Assembly: GCF_014635665.1 (NCBI RefSeq)
Contig: NZ_BMDG01000007.1
Span: 213,191 to 277,190, forward strand
Length of the DNA stretch: 64,000 bases
Direction: 5' to 3'
Source of the DNA: Isoptericola cucumis
GTDB taxonomy: Bacteria; Actinomycetota; Actinomycetes; Actinomycetales; Cellulomonadaceae
Below, piece by piece: positions 16,788-24,404 of this stretch. A model generated the notes under the pieces. It ran no database searches and had not been told where the DNA came from. It saw only the letters and a program-made list of their open reading frames with translations. The position numbers were made by a program, and so were the translations under genes. Each line of letters opens with the position of its first letter. Within the stretch, counting starts at the first letter, position 1.

Positions 16788-17843
16788 CTAGCCCGGGTAG
16801 ACGTCGACCTCCGCGGCCTTGACCGACAGCCAGACCTTCGTGCCGGGGACGAGCGAGAGCTCGGCGGCCGCGCCGGGTGTGACGTCGGCGGCGAGGTGAT
16901 CGGTGCGCACCCGGACAAGGTCGCCGTGCGGCTCCAAGGTCCGCACGGTGCCGCGGAACGTGTTGCGGGGCGACCCGTGCCGCTCCTCGAGATACACGGA
17001 CACCGACGCCGGTCGGAAGACGGCCGTCATCGGTGCGCCGACGGCGAGGTCTGAGCCCGGGGCGTGCCCGTGCACGACCTCGCCGGCCTCGGTCGTCACT
17101 CCGTCGCCCGTCCACGACCCGGTGAGCAGGTTGAGCCCGGCGATCCGTGCCGCGAACGCGCTGCGGGGACGGCTCAGCACCCGCGCCGTCGGGCCGCGCT
17201 CGACGACGCGGCCCGCCTCGATGACGGCCACCTCGTCGGCCAGGAGGAGGGCGTCGAGGACGTCGTGCGTGGTGACGACCGCCGTCTGCCCGGCGAGCAG
17301 GTGCTGGAGCCGCTGGCGCAGCTCCGGTCTGACGTCCACGTCGAGGGCGGCCATGGGTTCGTCGAGCAGCAGCAGCCGGGGCTCGGCGGCGAGCGCCCGG
17401 GCGACGGCCACCCGCTGCGCCTGCCCGCCCGACAGCGTCGACGGCGCGCGGTCGGCCAGGTGCGCGAGGCCGACCTCCGCGAGGCGGCGGTCGGCCGCGG
17501 CGTCCGCCGCTCGCCGTCGGGCGCCCTGCGACCGCGGACCGAAGGCGACGTTCTGCCGCACCGACAGGTGGGGGAACAGCAGGGGCTCCTGCGCCAGCAG
17601 CGCGACCTGCCGGTCGTGGGGCGGCACCCAGGTGCGCGTGCGGCCGGCGTCGACGCGCACCAGCGGGCGGTCGTCGAGCGTGATCGCGCCGTCGTGCGGC
17701 CGCAGGGTGCCGGCGGCGAGGCCGAGCGCGGTCGACTTGCCGGCGCCGTTCGGGCCCAGGAGGGCGAGCGTGCGGCCCTCGGCGACGTCGAGCTCGACGT
17801 CGAACCCGCGGGCGGGGAGCGTGGCGGCGAAGGAGAGCGTCAC
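16788..17843 (-). CDS. modC: Molybdate ABC transporter ATP-binding protein ModC
   Basis: This is a 351-residue ATPase that powers molybdate uptake. It shows Walker [10 protein letters not shown] near residue 33, signature LSGGQAQR, Walker [13 protein letters not shown] and switch [16 protein letters not shown]-terminal TOBE/Mop region ([13 protein letters not shown] onwards) is typical of ModC. The GTG start overlaps the modB stop (GTGA), so modABC is a coupled operon. Molybdate supply fits the nitrate reductases and Mo-cofactor genes around it. Confidence 0.93.
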   Translation of the reverse strand: MTLSFAATLPARGFDVELDVAEGRTLALLGPNGAGKSTALGLAAGTLRPHDGAITLDDRPLVRVDAGRTRTWVPPHDRQVALLAQEPLLFPHLSVRQNVAFGPRSQGARRRAADAAADRRLAEVGLAHLADRAPSTLSGGQAQRVAVARALAAEPRLLLLDEPMAALDVDVRPELRQRLQHLLAGQTAVVTTHDVLDALLLADEVAVIEAGRVVERGPTARVLSRPRSAFAARIAGLNLLTGSWTGDGVTTEAGEVVHGHAPGSDLAVGAPMTAVFRPASVSVYLEERHGSPRNTFRGTVRTLEPHGDLVRVRTDHLAADVTPGAAAELSLVPGTKVWLSVKAAEVDVYPG

Positions 17844-18646
17844 AGCGGGCTCCGCGCGGGCCGGCCCTGCCGGGTCACGGCGATGACGAGCACGGCCACC
17901 ACGACCAGCAGCAGGGACAGCGCGACCGCGGCGTCGGGGTCGGTCTCGCGCTGCAGGTAGATCTCCAGGGGCAGGGTGCGCGTGACGCCCTCCAGGCTGC
18001 CGGCGAACGTGATGGTCGCGCCGAACTCCCCGAGGGCACGCGCGAACGACAGCACCGTCCCCGACACCAGCCCCGGCCCCACGAGGGGGAGGGTGACGCG
18101 CCGCAGCACGGTCGTGGGGCGGGCCCCGAGCGACGCTGCCACGACGTCGTACCGGGAGCCCGCGGTGCGCAGCGCACCCTCGAGGGTCATCACGAGGAAC
18201 GGCAGCGCGACGAACGTCTGCGCGAGCACGACCGCCGTCGTGGAGAACGCGACCTGCAGGCCCGCCACCTCCAGGGTCTCGCCGAGCAGGCCGCGGCGCC
18301 CGAACGTGTACAGCAGAGCGACGCCGCCCACCACGGGCGGCAGCACCAGCGGCACCATCACCAGCGAGCGCAGCAGGTCGATCCCGGGGAAGCGGCAGCG
18401 CGCGAGCACCAGCGCCATCGGGATCCCGAGCACGAGGCAGACGGCGGTGCTCGCCGCCGACGTCTGCAGGCTCAGGGCGAGGGCCGCCCGCGCCGAGGCG
18501 CTGGTGACCAGGGACCAGTAGCCCGACCAGTCGACCCGCGTCGCCATCGCGACCAGCGGCAGCACGACGAACAGGCCGCCCACCGCCGCCGGCACGAACG
18601 CCCACCGGGGCAGGCCGGCGCCGGCGTCCCCGGCCGGGGCCGTCAC
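17840..18646 (-). CDS. modB: Molybdate ABC transporter permease ModB
   Basis: A 268-residue integral membrane protein with five or six hydrophobic segments. The EAA-type loop ([20 protein letters not shown], then [11 protein letters not shown]) contacts ModC, and the ModB signature [18 protein letters not shown] is present. GTG 18646 overlaps the modA stop. Its length is normal for the family (about 220-270). Confidence 0.93.
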   Translation of the reverse strand: MTAPAGDAGAGLPRWAFVPAAVGGLFVVLPLVAMATRVDWSGYWSLVTSASARAALALSLQTSAASTAVCLVLGIPMALVLARCRFPGIDLLRSLVMVPLVLPPVVGGVALLYTFGRRGLLGETLEVAGLQVAFSTTAVVLAQTFVALPFLVMTLEGALRTAGSRYDVVAASLGARPTTVLRRVTLPLVGPGLVSGTVLSFARALGEFGATITFAGSLEGVTRTLPLEIYLQRETDPDAAVALSLLLVVVAVLVIAVTRQGRPARSPL

Positions 18647-19431
18647 GGCGACGCGTCCGGTGCGGCGAAGCCGAAGCCGGCGAGGGTCTCCTGGCCCTCG
18701 TCGGAGAGCACGAGGTCGACGAACCGCTGCGCCAGGTCGGCCCGCGCGTCGCCGTCGTCGCCGACCGTGGCGATCGGGTAGGTGTTCACCGCGTCGGGCG
18801 GCCCGGGGAGGTCGATGCCCTCGACGTCGTCGCCCGCGGCGGCGACGTCGGTGACATAGACCAGCCCGGCGTCCGCCTCGCCCGCGACCACTTTGCCCAG
18901 CACGTCGGTGACGCTCTGCTCCTCGCTCACGGGGGCGAGGTCGAGGCCCGCGGCGTCCGCGACCTTCGTCGACGCCGCGCCGCACGGCACCTGCGGCGCG
19001 CACAGGACGAGCGCGACGTCGGGGGCGGCGAGGTCGTCGAGCGTCTCGACGCCGGCGGGGTTCCCGGGCGGGACGGCGATCTGGAGGGTGTTGGTCGCGA
19101 AGTCCGCCGGGGTCCCCACCAGCCCGTCGGCGACGAGCCGGGCCATGGTCGGGGTGTCGGCGGACGCGAAGACGTCGGCGGGGGCGCCCTGCTGGATCTG
19201 GGCCGCGAGGTCGGACGACCCGGCGAGGCTGAGCTCGACGGTGACGCCCTCGTGCTCGTCCTCGAACCGGTCGGCGAGCCGCTCGAACGCGCCCTGCAGC
19301 GACGCCGCCGCGAAGACGGTGAGCGTCGTGTCGTCGCCGTCCCTCGCGTCGGTCCCGCTGCAGCCGGCGAGGACCGCCACGGTCACCGCGAGCGGGCCGG
19401 CGAGGAGCCGCCCCCTGGACCGGACCCTCAT
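18643..19431 (-). CDS. modA: Molybdate-binding lipoprotein ModA
   Basis: A 262-residue substrate-binding protein with a lipoprotein signal (lipobox VLAGC near residue 22). The ModA core is [43 protein letters not shown] and [10 protein letters not shown]. It binds molybdate or tungstate outside the membrane and delivers it to ModBC. ATG 19431 overlaps the stop of the upstream regulator (ATGA). Confidence 0.93.
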   Translation of the reverse strand: MRVRSRGRLLAGPLAVTVAVLAGCSGTDARDGDDTTLTVFAAASLQGAFERLADRFEDEHEGVTVELSLAGSSDLAAQIQQGAPADVFASADTPTMARLVADGLVGTPADFATNTLQIAVPPGNPAGVETLDDLAAPDVALVLCAPQVPCGAASTKVADAAGLDLAPVSEEQSVTDVLGKVVAGEADAGLVYVTDVAAAGDDVEGIDLPGPPDAVNTYPIATVGDDGDARADLAQRFVDLVLSDEGQETLAGFGFAAPDASP

Positions 19432-19835
19432 GCGCCCGCCCGGTCCTCGGCCTCGATGACGACGTTCGTCGACTTGATGACCGCCACCGCGACGGAGCCG
19501 CGCTCGAGCCCGAGGTCGCGCACGGCCTCGCTGCTCATCAGGGACACCACCCGGAAGGGCCCGCACTGGAGCTCCACCTGCGCCATCACCGTGTCCACGG
19601 TGAGGTCGGTGACGAGCCCCACGAAGCGGTTGCGCGCGGAGCTCTTCATCCCGGGCGGCAGGCCCGGTGCGGTGGCGTGCTCGCGGGCCACCATCGCCAC
19701 CTCGTACCCGTCGACGACCTTGCGGCCGGACGGGTCGGTGGTGGCCTGCAGCAGGCCGCGGTCGATCCAGCGCCGGACGGTGTCGTCGCTGACGCCGAGG
19801 TACACCGCGGCCTCGGAGATCCTCATGTGCGGCAT
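19428..19835 (-). CDS. Molbindin-type regulator (excisionase-like HTH plus Mop domain)
   Basis: A 135-residue protein. An N-terminal helix-turn-helix of the MerR/excisionase type ([26 protein letters not shown]) is followed by a Mop/TOBE molybdate-binding domain ([45 protein letters not shown]). It is first in the mod operon and probably senses molybdate to control it. ATG 19835 is preferred because TATGCT ends 7 bases upstream on the same strand (leaderless). An ATG at 19847 falls inside that -10 and another lies at 19826. Confidence 0.88.
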   Translation of the reverse strand: MPHMRISEAAVYLGVSDDTVRRWIDRGLLQATTDPSGRKVVDGYEVAMVAREHATAPGLPPGMKSSARNRFVGLVTDLTVDTVMAQVELQCGPFRVVSLMSSEAVRDLGLERGSVAVAVIKSTNVVIEAEDRAGA

Positions 19836-19839
19836 GAGA

Positions 19840-19854
19840 CGGAGCATAGCTCCG
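19840..19854 (-). promoter_or_regulatory. Palindrome over the -10 of the mod operon
   Basis: CGGAGC, three bases, GCTCCG forms a perfect inverted repeat that contains the minus-strand -10 hexamer TATGCT. A regulator bound here would block transcription, so this is a candidate autoregulatory operator for the molbindin-type protein. Confidence 0.45.
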
Positions 19855-19881
19855 CATCTGCAGGAGCGGGCGGTCGGCGGC

Positions 19882-20535
19882 TCAGTTTCCCCCGGCGTCG
19901 AGCAGCCAGTGGTACTGCAGCCGGAACGCGCGCTCCATGCTCGCCAGGGCGGCGGCGACGCCGAGGGCGACGTTGAGCCACACGGGGAGGTGGACGGGCG
20001 AGGTGAAGGCGCCGATGCTCGCGGCCACCGGCGGGATCCGGGAGATCGGCTCGGCGACCTGCAGGAGGTTCAGGCCCAGCCCGGCCAGGAGCGCGACCAC
20101 CGCGACCCGGCCGATCCAGAGGCTCAGGTTCGGGGAGGTGCGGTCGAGGCGGGCGCGTCGTCCCTCGGCCGACCTCGGGTCGGGCGTGAGCTGGTGCACC
20201 GTGCCCGCGTCCGTGACGTAGTGGCAGCGCTTGAGCCCGAAGGGGCTCTTCGCCACCTCGATGGCGCCGCCGGGCACCGGGAACGCGGCGGGCAGCTTCG
20301 ACGTGGCGCGGTGGCGGCCGTCGAGGTACAGGCGGGCCCGGACCTCGCCGTCGTCCGCGTCGCCGCCGTGCCGGACGTCGACGGTGTACGTCCCCGGCCC
20401 GCCGTCGGCCGGGGGGAGGTGCAGGGACAGGAGCGAGCGGGTGCCGGTCTGCCACCAGCGGAACCGCTGCAGGGGGCGCCCGTCGCCGTCCTTCACGCGA
20501 CGGGTCGCGCGGCGGCGCTGCCAGTCCTCGAGCAT
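19882..20535 (-). CDS. Uncharacterised membrane-anchored protein controlled by a TetR divergon
   Basis: A 217-residue protein I do not recognise. The first 140 residues are polar and beta-rich (RFRWWQTGTRSLLSLHLP, TYTVDVRHGG, VRARLYLDGRH, ATSKLPAAFPVPGG). Two hydrophobic segments follow near the C-terminus (WIGRVAVVALLAGLGLNLL and LPVWLNVALGVAAALAS). ATG 20535 is chosen over upstream GTG codons because those fall inside the TetR operator region, and a GAGGAC ribosome site precedes it. It is divergent from a TetR-family gene, so it is probably its main target. Confidence 0.8.
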   Translation of the reverse strand: MLEDWQRRRATRRVKDGDGRPLQRFRWWQTGTRSLLSLHLPPADGGPGTYTVDVRHGGDADDGEVRARLYLDGRHRATSKLPAAFPVPGGAIEVAKSPFGLKRCHYVTDAGTVHQLTPDPRSAEGRRARLDRTSPNLSLWIGRVAVVALLAGLGLNLLQVAEPISRIPPVAASIGAFTSPVHLPVWLNVALGVAAALASMERAFRLQYHWLLDAGGN

Positions 20536-20572
20536 GCCTCGGCGTCCTCTCGGTCGGTCGGCGGGGAAGTGC

Positions 20573-20631
20573 TGACACAGTGTGTTACCGGCGCCGGCCA
20601 CGCTAACACAGTGTGCTAGTACGGTGTGCTA
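20573..20631. promoter_or_regulatory. TetR operators in the divergent promoter
   Basis: Two 15-bp near-perfect palindromes, TGACACAGTGTGTTA (20573-20587) and TAACACAGTGTGCTA (20604-20618), have centres 31 bases apart, about three helical turns. A third degenerate copy ends in TGTGCTA at 20631. They fill the gap between the membrane-protein gene and the TetR gene. Confidence 0.7.
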
Positions 20632-20663
20632 GGACGCCGTGTACGGTGTCCCGGGAGGTCGAT

Positions 20664-21272
20664 GTGGAGAACCGGAAGTCGGAGCAGCCCAGCACCCGGG
20701 ACCGGATCCTCGTGGCGGCGGCCACGATGTTCTCGGAGGACCCGGGCGCGCGGCTGAGCGTGCGCGCGGTCGCGGCGAGGGCCGGGGTGAGCACCGGGTC
20801 CCTCAGGTACCACTTCCCGACGCAGCGCGCCCTGCTCGACACGATGCTCGCGACCCTCTACGGGCACGTGGCCCCGGACCACCGCATCCACGACCGGTCG
20901 GTGCCCGCCCGGGACCGGCTGGTCGAGTGCCTCCGGCAGGTCGTCGCGCTGGCCGGGGTCGGGCAGCGGTCGAGAGAGCTCTGGGGCGAGGTCTACCGCA
21001 AGTTCATCGAGCCCGAGCCGACCGAGGAGCTCCGCGCCGCGACCGCCGCCGTCCAGGTCCAGGGGCTGCGTCGCATCGAGTCGTGGCTCGCGGTCCTCAC
21101 CGAGGAGGGCGCGCTCGCCGCGGGCGACAACTCCCGCCGGGCCAGGTTCCTGCAGACCGTCGTCGACGGGCTCACGCTCGAGCGGGCCATGCCGACGTCG
21201 GGCTCGCCCCTGCAGCACGAGACCGACGTGCTGTACACGGCCGTCGACTGCGTCCTGCGCCCGCCGGCCTGA
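20664..21272 (+). CDS. TetR/AcrR-family transcriptional repressor
   Basis: A 202-residue regulator. The N-terminal HTH reads TRDRILVAAATMFSED, LSVRAVAARAGVSTGSLRYHFP and TQRALLDTML, followed by an all-helical ligand-binding region to the C-terminus. GTG 20664 has a GGGAGG ribosome site 5 bases upstream. The open frame runs back to an ATG at 20613, but that ATG lies within an operator palindrome. It probably represses itself and the divergent membrane protein; the ligand is unknown. Confidence 0.9.
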   Translation: MENRKSEQPSTRDRILVAAATMFSEDPGARLSVRAVAARAGVSTGSLRYHFPTQRALLDTMLATLYGHVAPDHRIHDRSVPARDRLVECLRQVVALAGVGQRSRELWGEVYRKFIEPEPTEELRAATAAVQVQGLRRIESWLAVLTEEGALAAGDNSRRARFLQTVVDGLTLERAMPTSGSPLQHETDVLYTAVDCVLRPPA

Positions 21273-21286
21273 CCCGCCCGAGAACA

Positions 21287-21292
21287 TAGGCT
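21287..21292 (+). promoter_or_regulatory. -10 of the moeA operon with leaderless start
   Basis: TAGGCT ends 7 bases before the GTG of moeA and no ribosome site is present, so the message is predicted to begin at the start codon. Confidence 0.45.
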
Positions 21293-21299
21293 GGCGCCC

Positions 21300-22616
21300 G
21301 TGCATGACGACGTGACGCACCAGCGCCGGCCGGTGGCCGAGCACGCCGCCGCCGTCGCCGCGCTGGTGACGCCCGCGCTGGCCGCGGCGCGCGACCGTGG
21401 CGCCGAGCCGGCCGAGCCGGCCGAGGTCGCCGCGCTGCTCGCCGCCGCGGCGTCCGGTGCCGGCCTGGCGCCGCGCGTGCTGGCCCGCGACGCCGGGGCG
21501 GCCGTCGCGCTGCCGGGCTTCGACAACTCGCAGATGGACGGGTACGCGGTGCGCTCAGCCGACCTCGCCGGGGCCGCCCCCGGCGCGCCCGTGACGCTGC
21601 CCGTCGGTGCGCCCGTCCCCGCCGGCACGCAGCCGCCGCCGCTCGGGCCCGGCACCGCGGCCCCGGTGATGACCGGCGCTCCCGTGCCCGCAGGCGCCGA
21701 CGCCGTCGTGAAGATCGAGGACGCCGACCCGCCGTCGTTCCCCGCACCGGGCACCGGCGCCGTCGTCCGGTTCGCCGCCCCCGTCGACGCGGGTACCTTC
21801 GTGCGCCGCCTCGGGTCGGACGTCGCCGCCGGGGCGCTGCTGCTCGCCGCGGGGACGCCGCTGGGCGGGCCGCAGCTCGGCGCGCTGGTCGCGGCGGGCG
21901 TCGTCGAGGTGCAGGTGGCCGCCCCGCCGCACGTGCTGCTGGTCTCCACCGGGTCGGAGCTCGTCCCCGCCGGGCAGCCGCTCGGCCCCGCCCAGGTGCA
22001 CGACGCCAACGGCGCCGCCCTCACCGCCGCGCTGGCGCAGGCGGGCGCCCGCGTCACGACCCGGGTCGTGCCCGACGAGCCCGACGCCCTGCGCGGCGTG
22101 CTCGCCGGCATGCCGGACGACGTCGCGCTCGTCGTCACCACGGGGGGCGTCTCCGCGGGCGCCTACGAGGTGGTGCGCCAGACCCTGGGCGAGGGGCCGG
22201 ACGCCGCGTGGTTCGGGCACGTCGCCGTCCAGCCGGGCGGTCCGCAGGGTCTCGGCACCGTCGCCCTCGGCGCGGACGGGCGGCGCGTGCCGCTCGTCGC
22301 GTTCCCCGGCAACCCCGTCAGCGCGTTCGTGTCGTTCGAGCTCTTCCTGCGCCCCCTGCTCGCCGCGGCGACCGGTGCCGTGCCGGCGCGGCGCCCCGCC
22401 GGCCGCGCGCCGCTCGCCGAGCCGCTCGACTCGCCGCCGGCCCTGCACCAGGTGCGCCGCGGCGCGCTCGACGACGCCGGCCGGGTGCGCATGACCGGCG
22501 GCCCGGGCTCGCACCTGCTCACCCACCTCGCCGCCGCGACGATCCTCGTCCACGTCCCGCCCGGCGTCGGCCGCCTCGAGCGCGGCGACACCGTCGACTA
22601 CTGGGAGCTCCGATGA
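21300..22616 (+). CDS. moeA: Molybdopterin molybdotransferase MoeA
   Basis: A 438-residue enzyme that inserts molybdate into adenylated molybdopterin. The MoeA core is clear: GFDNSQMDGYAVRSADL near residue 75, TGAPVPAGADAVVKIED near 126, the MPT-binding loop VVTTGGVSAGAYEV near 280, and PLVAFPGNPVSAFVSFELF near 335. A GTG start is used at the end of a leaderless promoter. It overlaps moaC by 4 bases as the first of three Mo-cofactor genes. Confidence 0.95.
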   Translation: MHDDVTHQRRPVAEHAAAVAALVTPALAAARDRGAEPAEPAEVAALLAAAASGAGLAPRVLARDAGAAVALPGFDNSQMDGYAVRSADLAGAAPGAPVTLPVGAPVPAGTQPPPLGPGTAAPVMTGAPVPAGADAVVKIEDADPPSFPAPGTGAVVRFAAPVDAGTFVRRLGSDVAAGALLLAAGTPLGGPQLGALVAAGVVEVQVAAPPHVLLVSTGSELVPAGQPLGPAQVHDANGAALTAALAQAGARVTTRVVPDEPDALRGVLAGMPDDVALVVTTGGVSAGAYEVVRQTLGEGPDAAWFGHVAVQPGGPQGLGTVALGADGRRVPLVAFPGNPVSAFVSFELFLRPLLAAATGAVPARRPAGRAPLAEPLDSPPALHQVRRGALDDAGRVRMTGGPGSHLLTHLAAATILVHVPPGVGRLERGDTVDYWELR

Positions 22617-23149
22617 CCGCACCGACCCCCGGGCCCGCGAGCCCCCGCCCCGCCGACCAGGGGCTGTCCCACTACCGCGCCGACGGCGCGGCGCACATGG
22701 TCGACGTGTCCGCCAAGGACGTCACGAAGCGCCAGGCCACGGCGAAGGGCGTGCTGCGCACGCGGGCCGACGTCGTCGCACGCATCGCCGCGGGCGACCT
22801 GCCCAAGGGCGAGGCCATCGCCACCGCCCGCATCGCCGGGATCATGGGCGCCAAGCGCACCCCCGACCTCGTGCCCCTGTGCCACCCGCTGCCGGTCTCC
22901 GGCGTCGACGTCGACGTCGTCCCCGCGGGTGACGACGCCGGCGCCGTCGAGATCACCGCGACCGTGCGCACCACCGGCCGCACCGGCGTCGAGATGGAGG
23001 CCCTCACCGCCGTCACCGTCGCCGGCCTGACCCTGTACGACATGATCAAGGCCGTCGACAACGCCGCCGTCCTCACCGACGTGCGGGTGGTCGCCAAGTC
23101 GGGCGGCAGGTCCGGCGACTGGAACCGGGACGGGGAGGGGGACGCGTGA
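22613..23149 (+). CDS. moaC: Cyclic pyranopterin monophosphate synthase MoaC
   Basis: A 178-residue enzyme acting after MoaA to make cyclic pyranopterin monophosphate. Family motifs are MVDVSAKDVTKRQATAKG, ARIAGIMGAKRTPDLVPLCH, and VEMEALTAVTVAGLTLYDM with the catalytic DMIKAVD segment. It has 4-base overlaps with moeA and the next gene. No moaA is present in the window. Confidence 0.96.
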   Translation: MTAPTPGPASPRPADQGLSHYRADGAAHMVDVSAKDVTKRQATAKGVLRTRADVVARIAAGDLPKGEAIATARIAGIMGAKRTPDLVPLCHPLPVSGVDVDVVPAGDDAGAVEITATVRTTGRTGVEMEALTAVTVAGLTLYDMIKAVDNAAVLTDVRVVAKSGGRSGDWNRDGEGDA

Positions 23150-24240
23150 GCACCCACGACGCGCACCACGACGGTCCCGGGGAGGCGGCCCCGCGCCGCG
23201 TCGCGGTCGTCGTCGCCTCCGACCGGGCGGCGGCGGGGGAGTACGAGGACCGCTCCGGCCCGGCCGCGGTCGGGTGGTTCGCCGCGCGCGGGTGGGCGAC
23301 GTCCGCCCCCGTGGTCGTGCCGGACGGCGAGCCGGTGCGCGCGGCGCTCGCGGCGCTCCTGGTGGCGGGTCCCGACGTGCCGGACGTGATCGTCACCAGC
23401 GGCGGCACCGGGCTCGGGCCGCGCGACCGGACGCCGGAGGCCACGCGGGCCGTGCTCGACCGGGAGGTGCCGGGCGTCGCGGAGCTCGTCCGCGCCCGGT
23501 CGACCACCCCGACCGACCCCGCGAGGCCCGCCGTCCCCGCCGCCGCGCTGTCCCGTGGCGTCGCGGGCGTCGCGGGGCGCACGCTCGTGGTGAACCTGCC
23601 GGGGTCCGTGGGCGGGGTGCGCGACGGCCTCGACGCGCTGGCCGACGTGCTGCCGCACGCCGTCGACCAGCTGCGCGGCGGCGACCACCCGACGTCGTCC
23701 GATCCCACGGTGCCGCGCGGTAGTGCCTCCCGTGCTCCGGTAGGTCCCGCCGGGCACGACCGCAGCGCGGGAGGCACTACCACGGCGGACCCGACGGCGG
23801 ACGTGCTGCGCGCCGACGTGGTCGACGCACCGCTCGGTCCGCTGCTCGCGGAGCTGAGCGCCCTGGTGCGCGACGACGCGTGCGGCGCGGTCGCGACGTT
23901 CACCGGGTACGTGCGCGACCACGACGACGGGCGCGGTGTGACCCGCCTGCACTACGAGGCCCATCCCGACGCGGCGACGGTGCTGCGCGAGGTGGCCGAG
24001 CGCGTGGCCCGGCGCACCGCCGAGGCGACGGGCGACCGGGTGCGCGCCGCCGTCGTGCACCGCACGGGCGACCTGGCGATCGGCGACGTCGCCGTCGTCG
24101 CGGCGGTCGCGGCCGGGCACCGGCAGGCGGCCTTCGCCGCCGCGTCCGACCTGGTCGAGGAGCTCAAGGCCGAGGTGCCGATCTGGAAGCAGCAGGACTT
24201 CGCCGACGGCACCAGCGAGTGGGTCGCGTCCCTGGGCTGA
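23146..24240 (+). CDS. mogA-moaE: Fused MogA/MoaB adenylyltransferase and MoaE molybdopterin synthase subunit
   Basis: A 364-residue two-domain protein. Residues 15-185 are MogA/MoaB-like (VVVASDRAAAGEYEDRSG, VTSGGTGLGPRDRTPEAT, LVVNLPGSVGGVRDGL). Residues 225-364 are MoaE (VATFTGYVRDHDDGRGV, LHYEAHPDAA, VVHRTGDLAIGDVAVVAAV, EVPIWKQQ with the conserved lysine). The two domains act on molybdopterin at successive steps. The linker (residues 190-222) is low-complexity and is encoded by an 18-base-arm palindrome. GTG 23146 overlaps moaC. Its partner MoaD is not seen here. Confidence 0.93.
   Translation: MSTHDAHHDGPGEAAPRRVAVVVASDRAAAGEYEDRSGPAAVGWFAARGWATSAPVVVPDGEPVRAALAALLVAGPDVPDVIVTSGGTGLGPRDRTPEATRAVLDREVPGVAELVRARSTTPTDPARPAVPAAALSRGVAGVAGRTLVVNLPGSVGGVRDGLDALADVLPHAVDQLRGGDHPTSSDPTVPRGSASRAPVGPAGHDRSAGGTTTADPTADVLRADVVDAPLGPLLAELSALVRDDACGAVATFTGYVRDHDDGRGVTRLHYEAHPDAATVLREVAERVARRTAEATGDRVRAAVVHRTGDLAIGDVAVVAAVAAGHRQAAFAAASDLVEELKAEVPIWKQQDFADGTSEWVASLG
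23719..23781. repeat. Long palindromic element inside the mogA-moaE linker
   Basis: Arms of 18 bases (23719-23736 and 23764-23781, one G-T pair; the outer 14 perfect) enclose a 27-base loop. The loop itself holds a shorter imperfect inverted repeat. The whole element is in frame within the coding sequence, exactly at the domain junction. It looks like a REP-type or hairpin repeat captured in the linker. Confidence 0.75.
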
Positions 24241-24299
24241 TCGTCGGCCGCTCGTCCGCCGCTCGTCCGCTGCTCGCCTCGGAACCGGGCGAACCGGCA

Positions 24300-24321
24300 G
24301 GTCACCTGCTGTTCACCTGAG
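24300..24321 (+). promoter_or_regulatory. PHO box (PhoP site) upstream of phoX
   Basis: GGTCACCTGCT (24300-24310) and GTTCACCTGAG (24311-24321) are adjacent 11-bp direct repeats. Each matches 10 of 11 positions of the Streptomyces PhoP unit G(T/G)TCAYYYR(G/C)G. They lie about 40 bases before a TACGTT -10 at 24360-24365. Confidence 0.8.
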
Positions 24322-24404
24322 GGTCGGTGTCCGGACGACAGCGCGCCATGGCCGGTCCCTACGTTCGGGCACGTCACCCCCCGGATCACCCTCAGGAGTG
24401 CCCG

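Noticed and set aside
20613..20663. ATG 20613 as the start of the TetR gene
   Set aside because: It falls within an operator palindrome, and GTG 20664 has a good GGGAGG ribosome site.
19855..21299. Riboswitches (Mo-cofactor, cobalamin) before the Mo-cofactor or mod genes
   Set aside because: The leaders are absent or too short; moeA and the mod operon appear leaderless.
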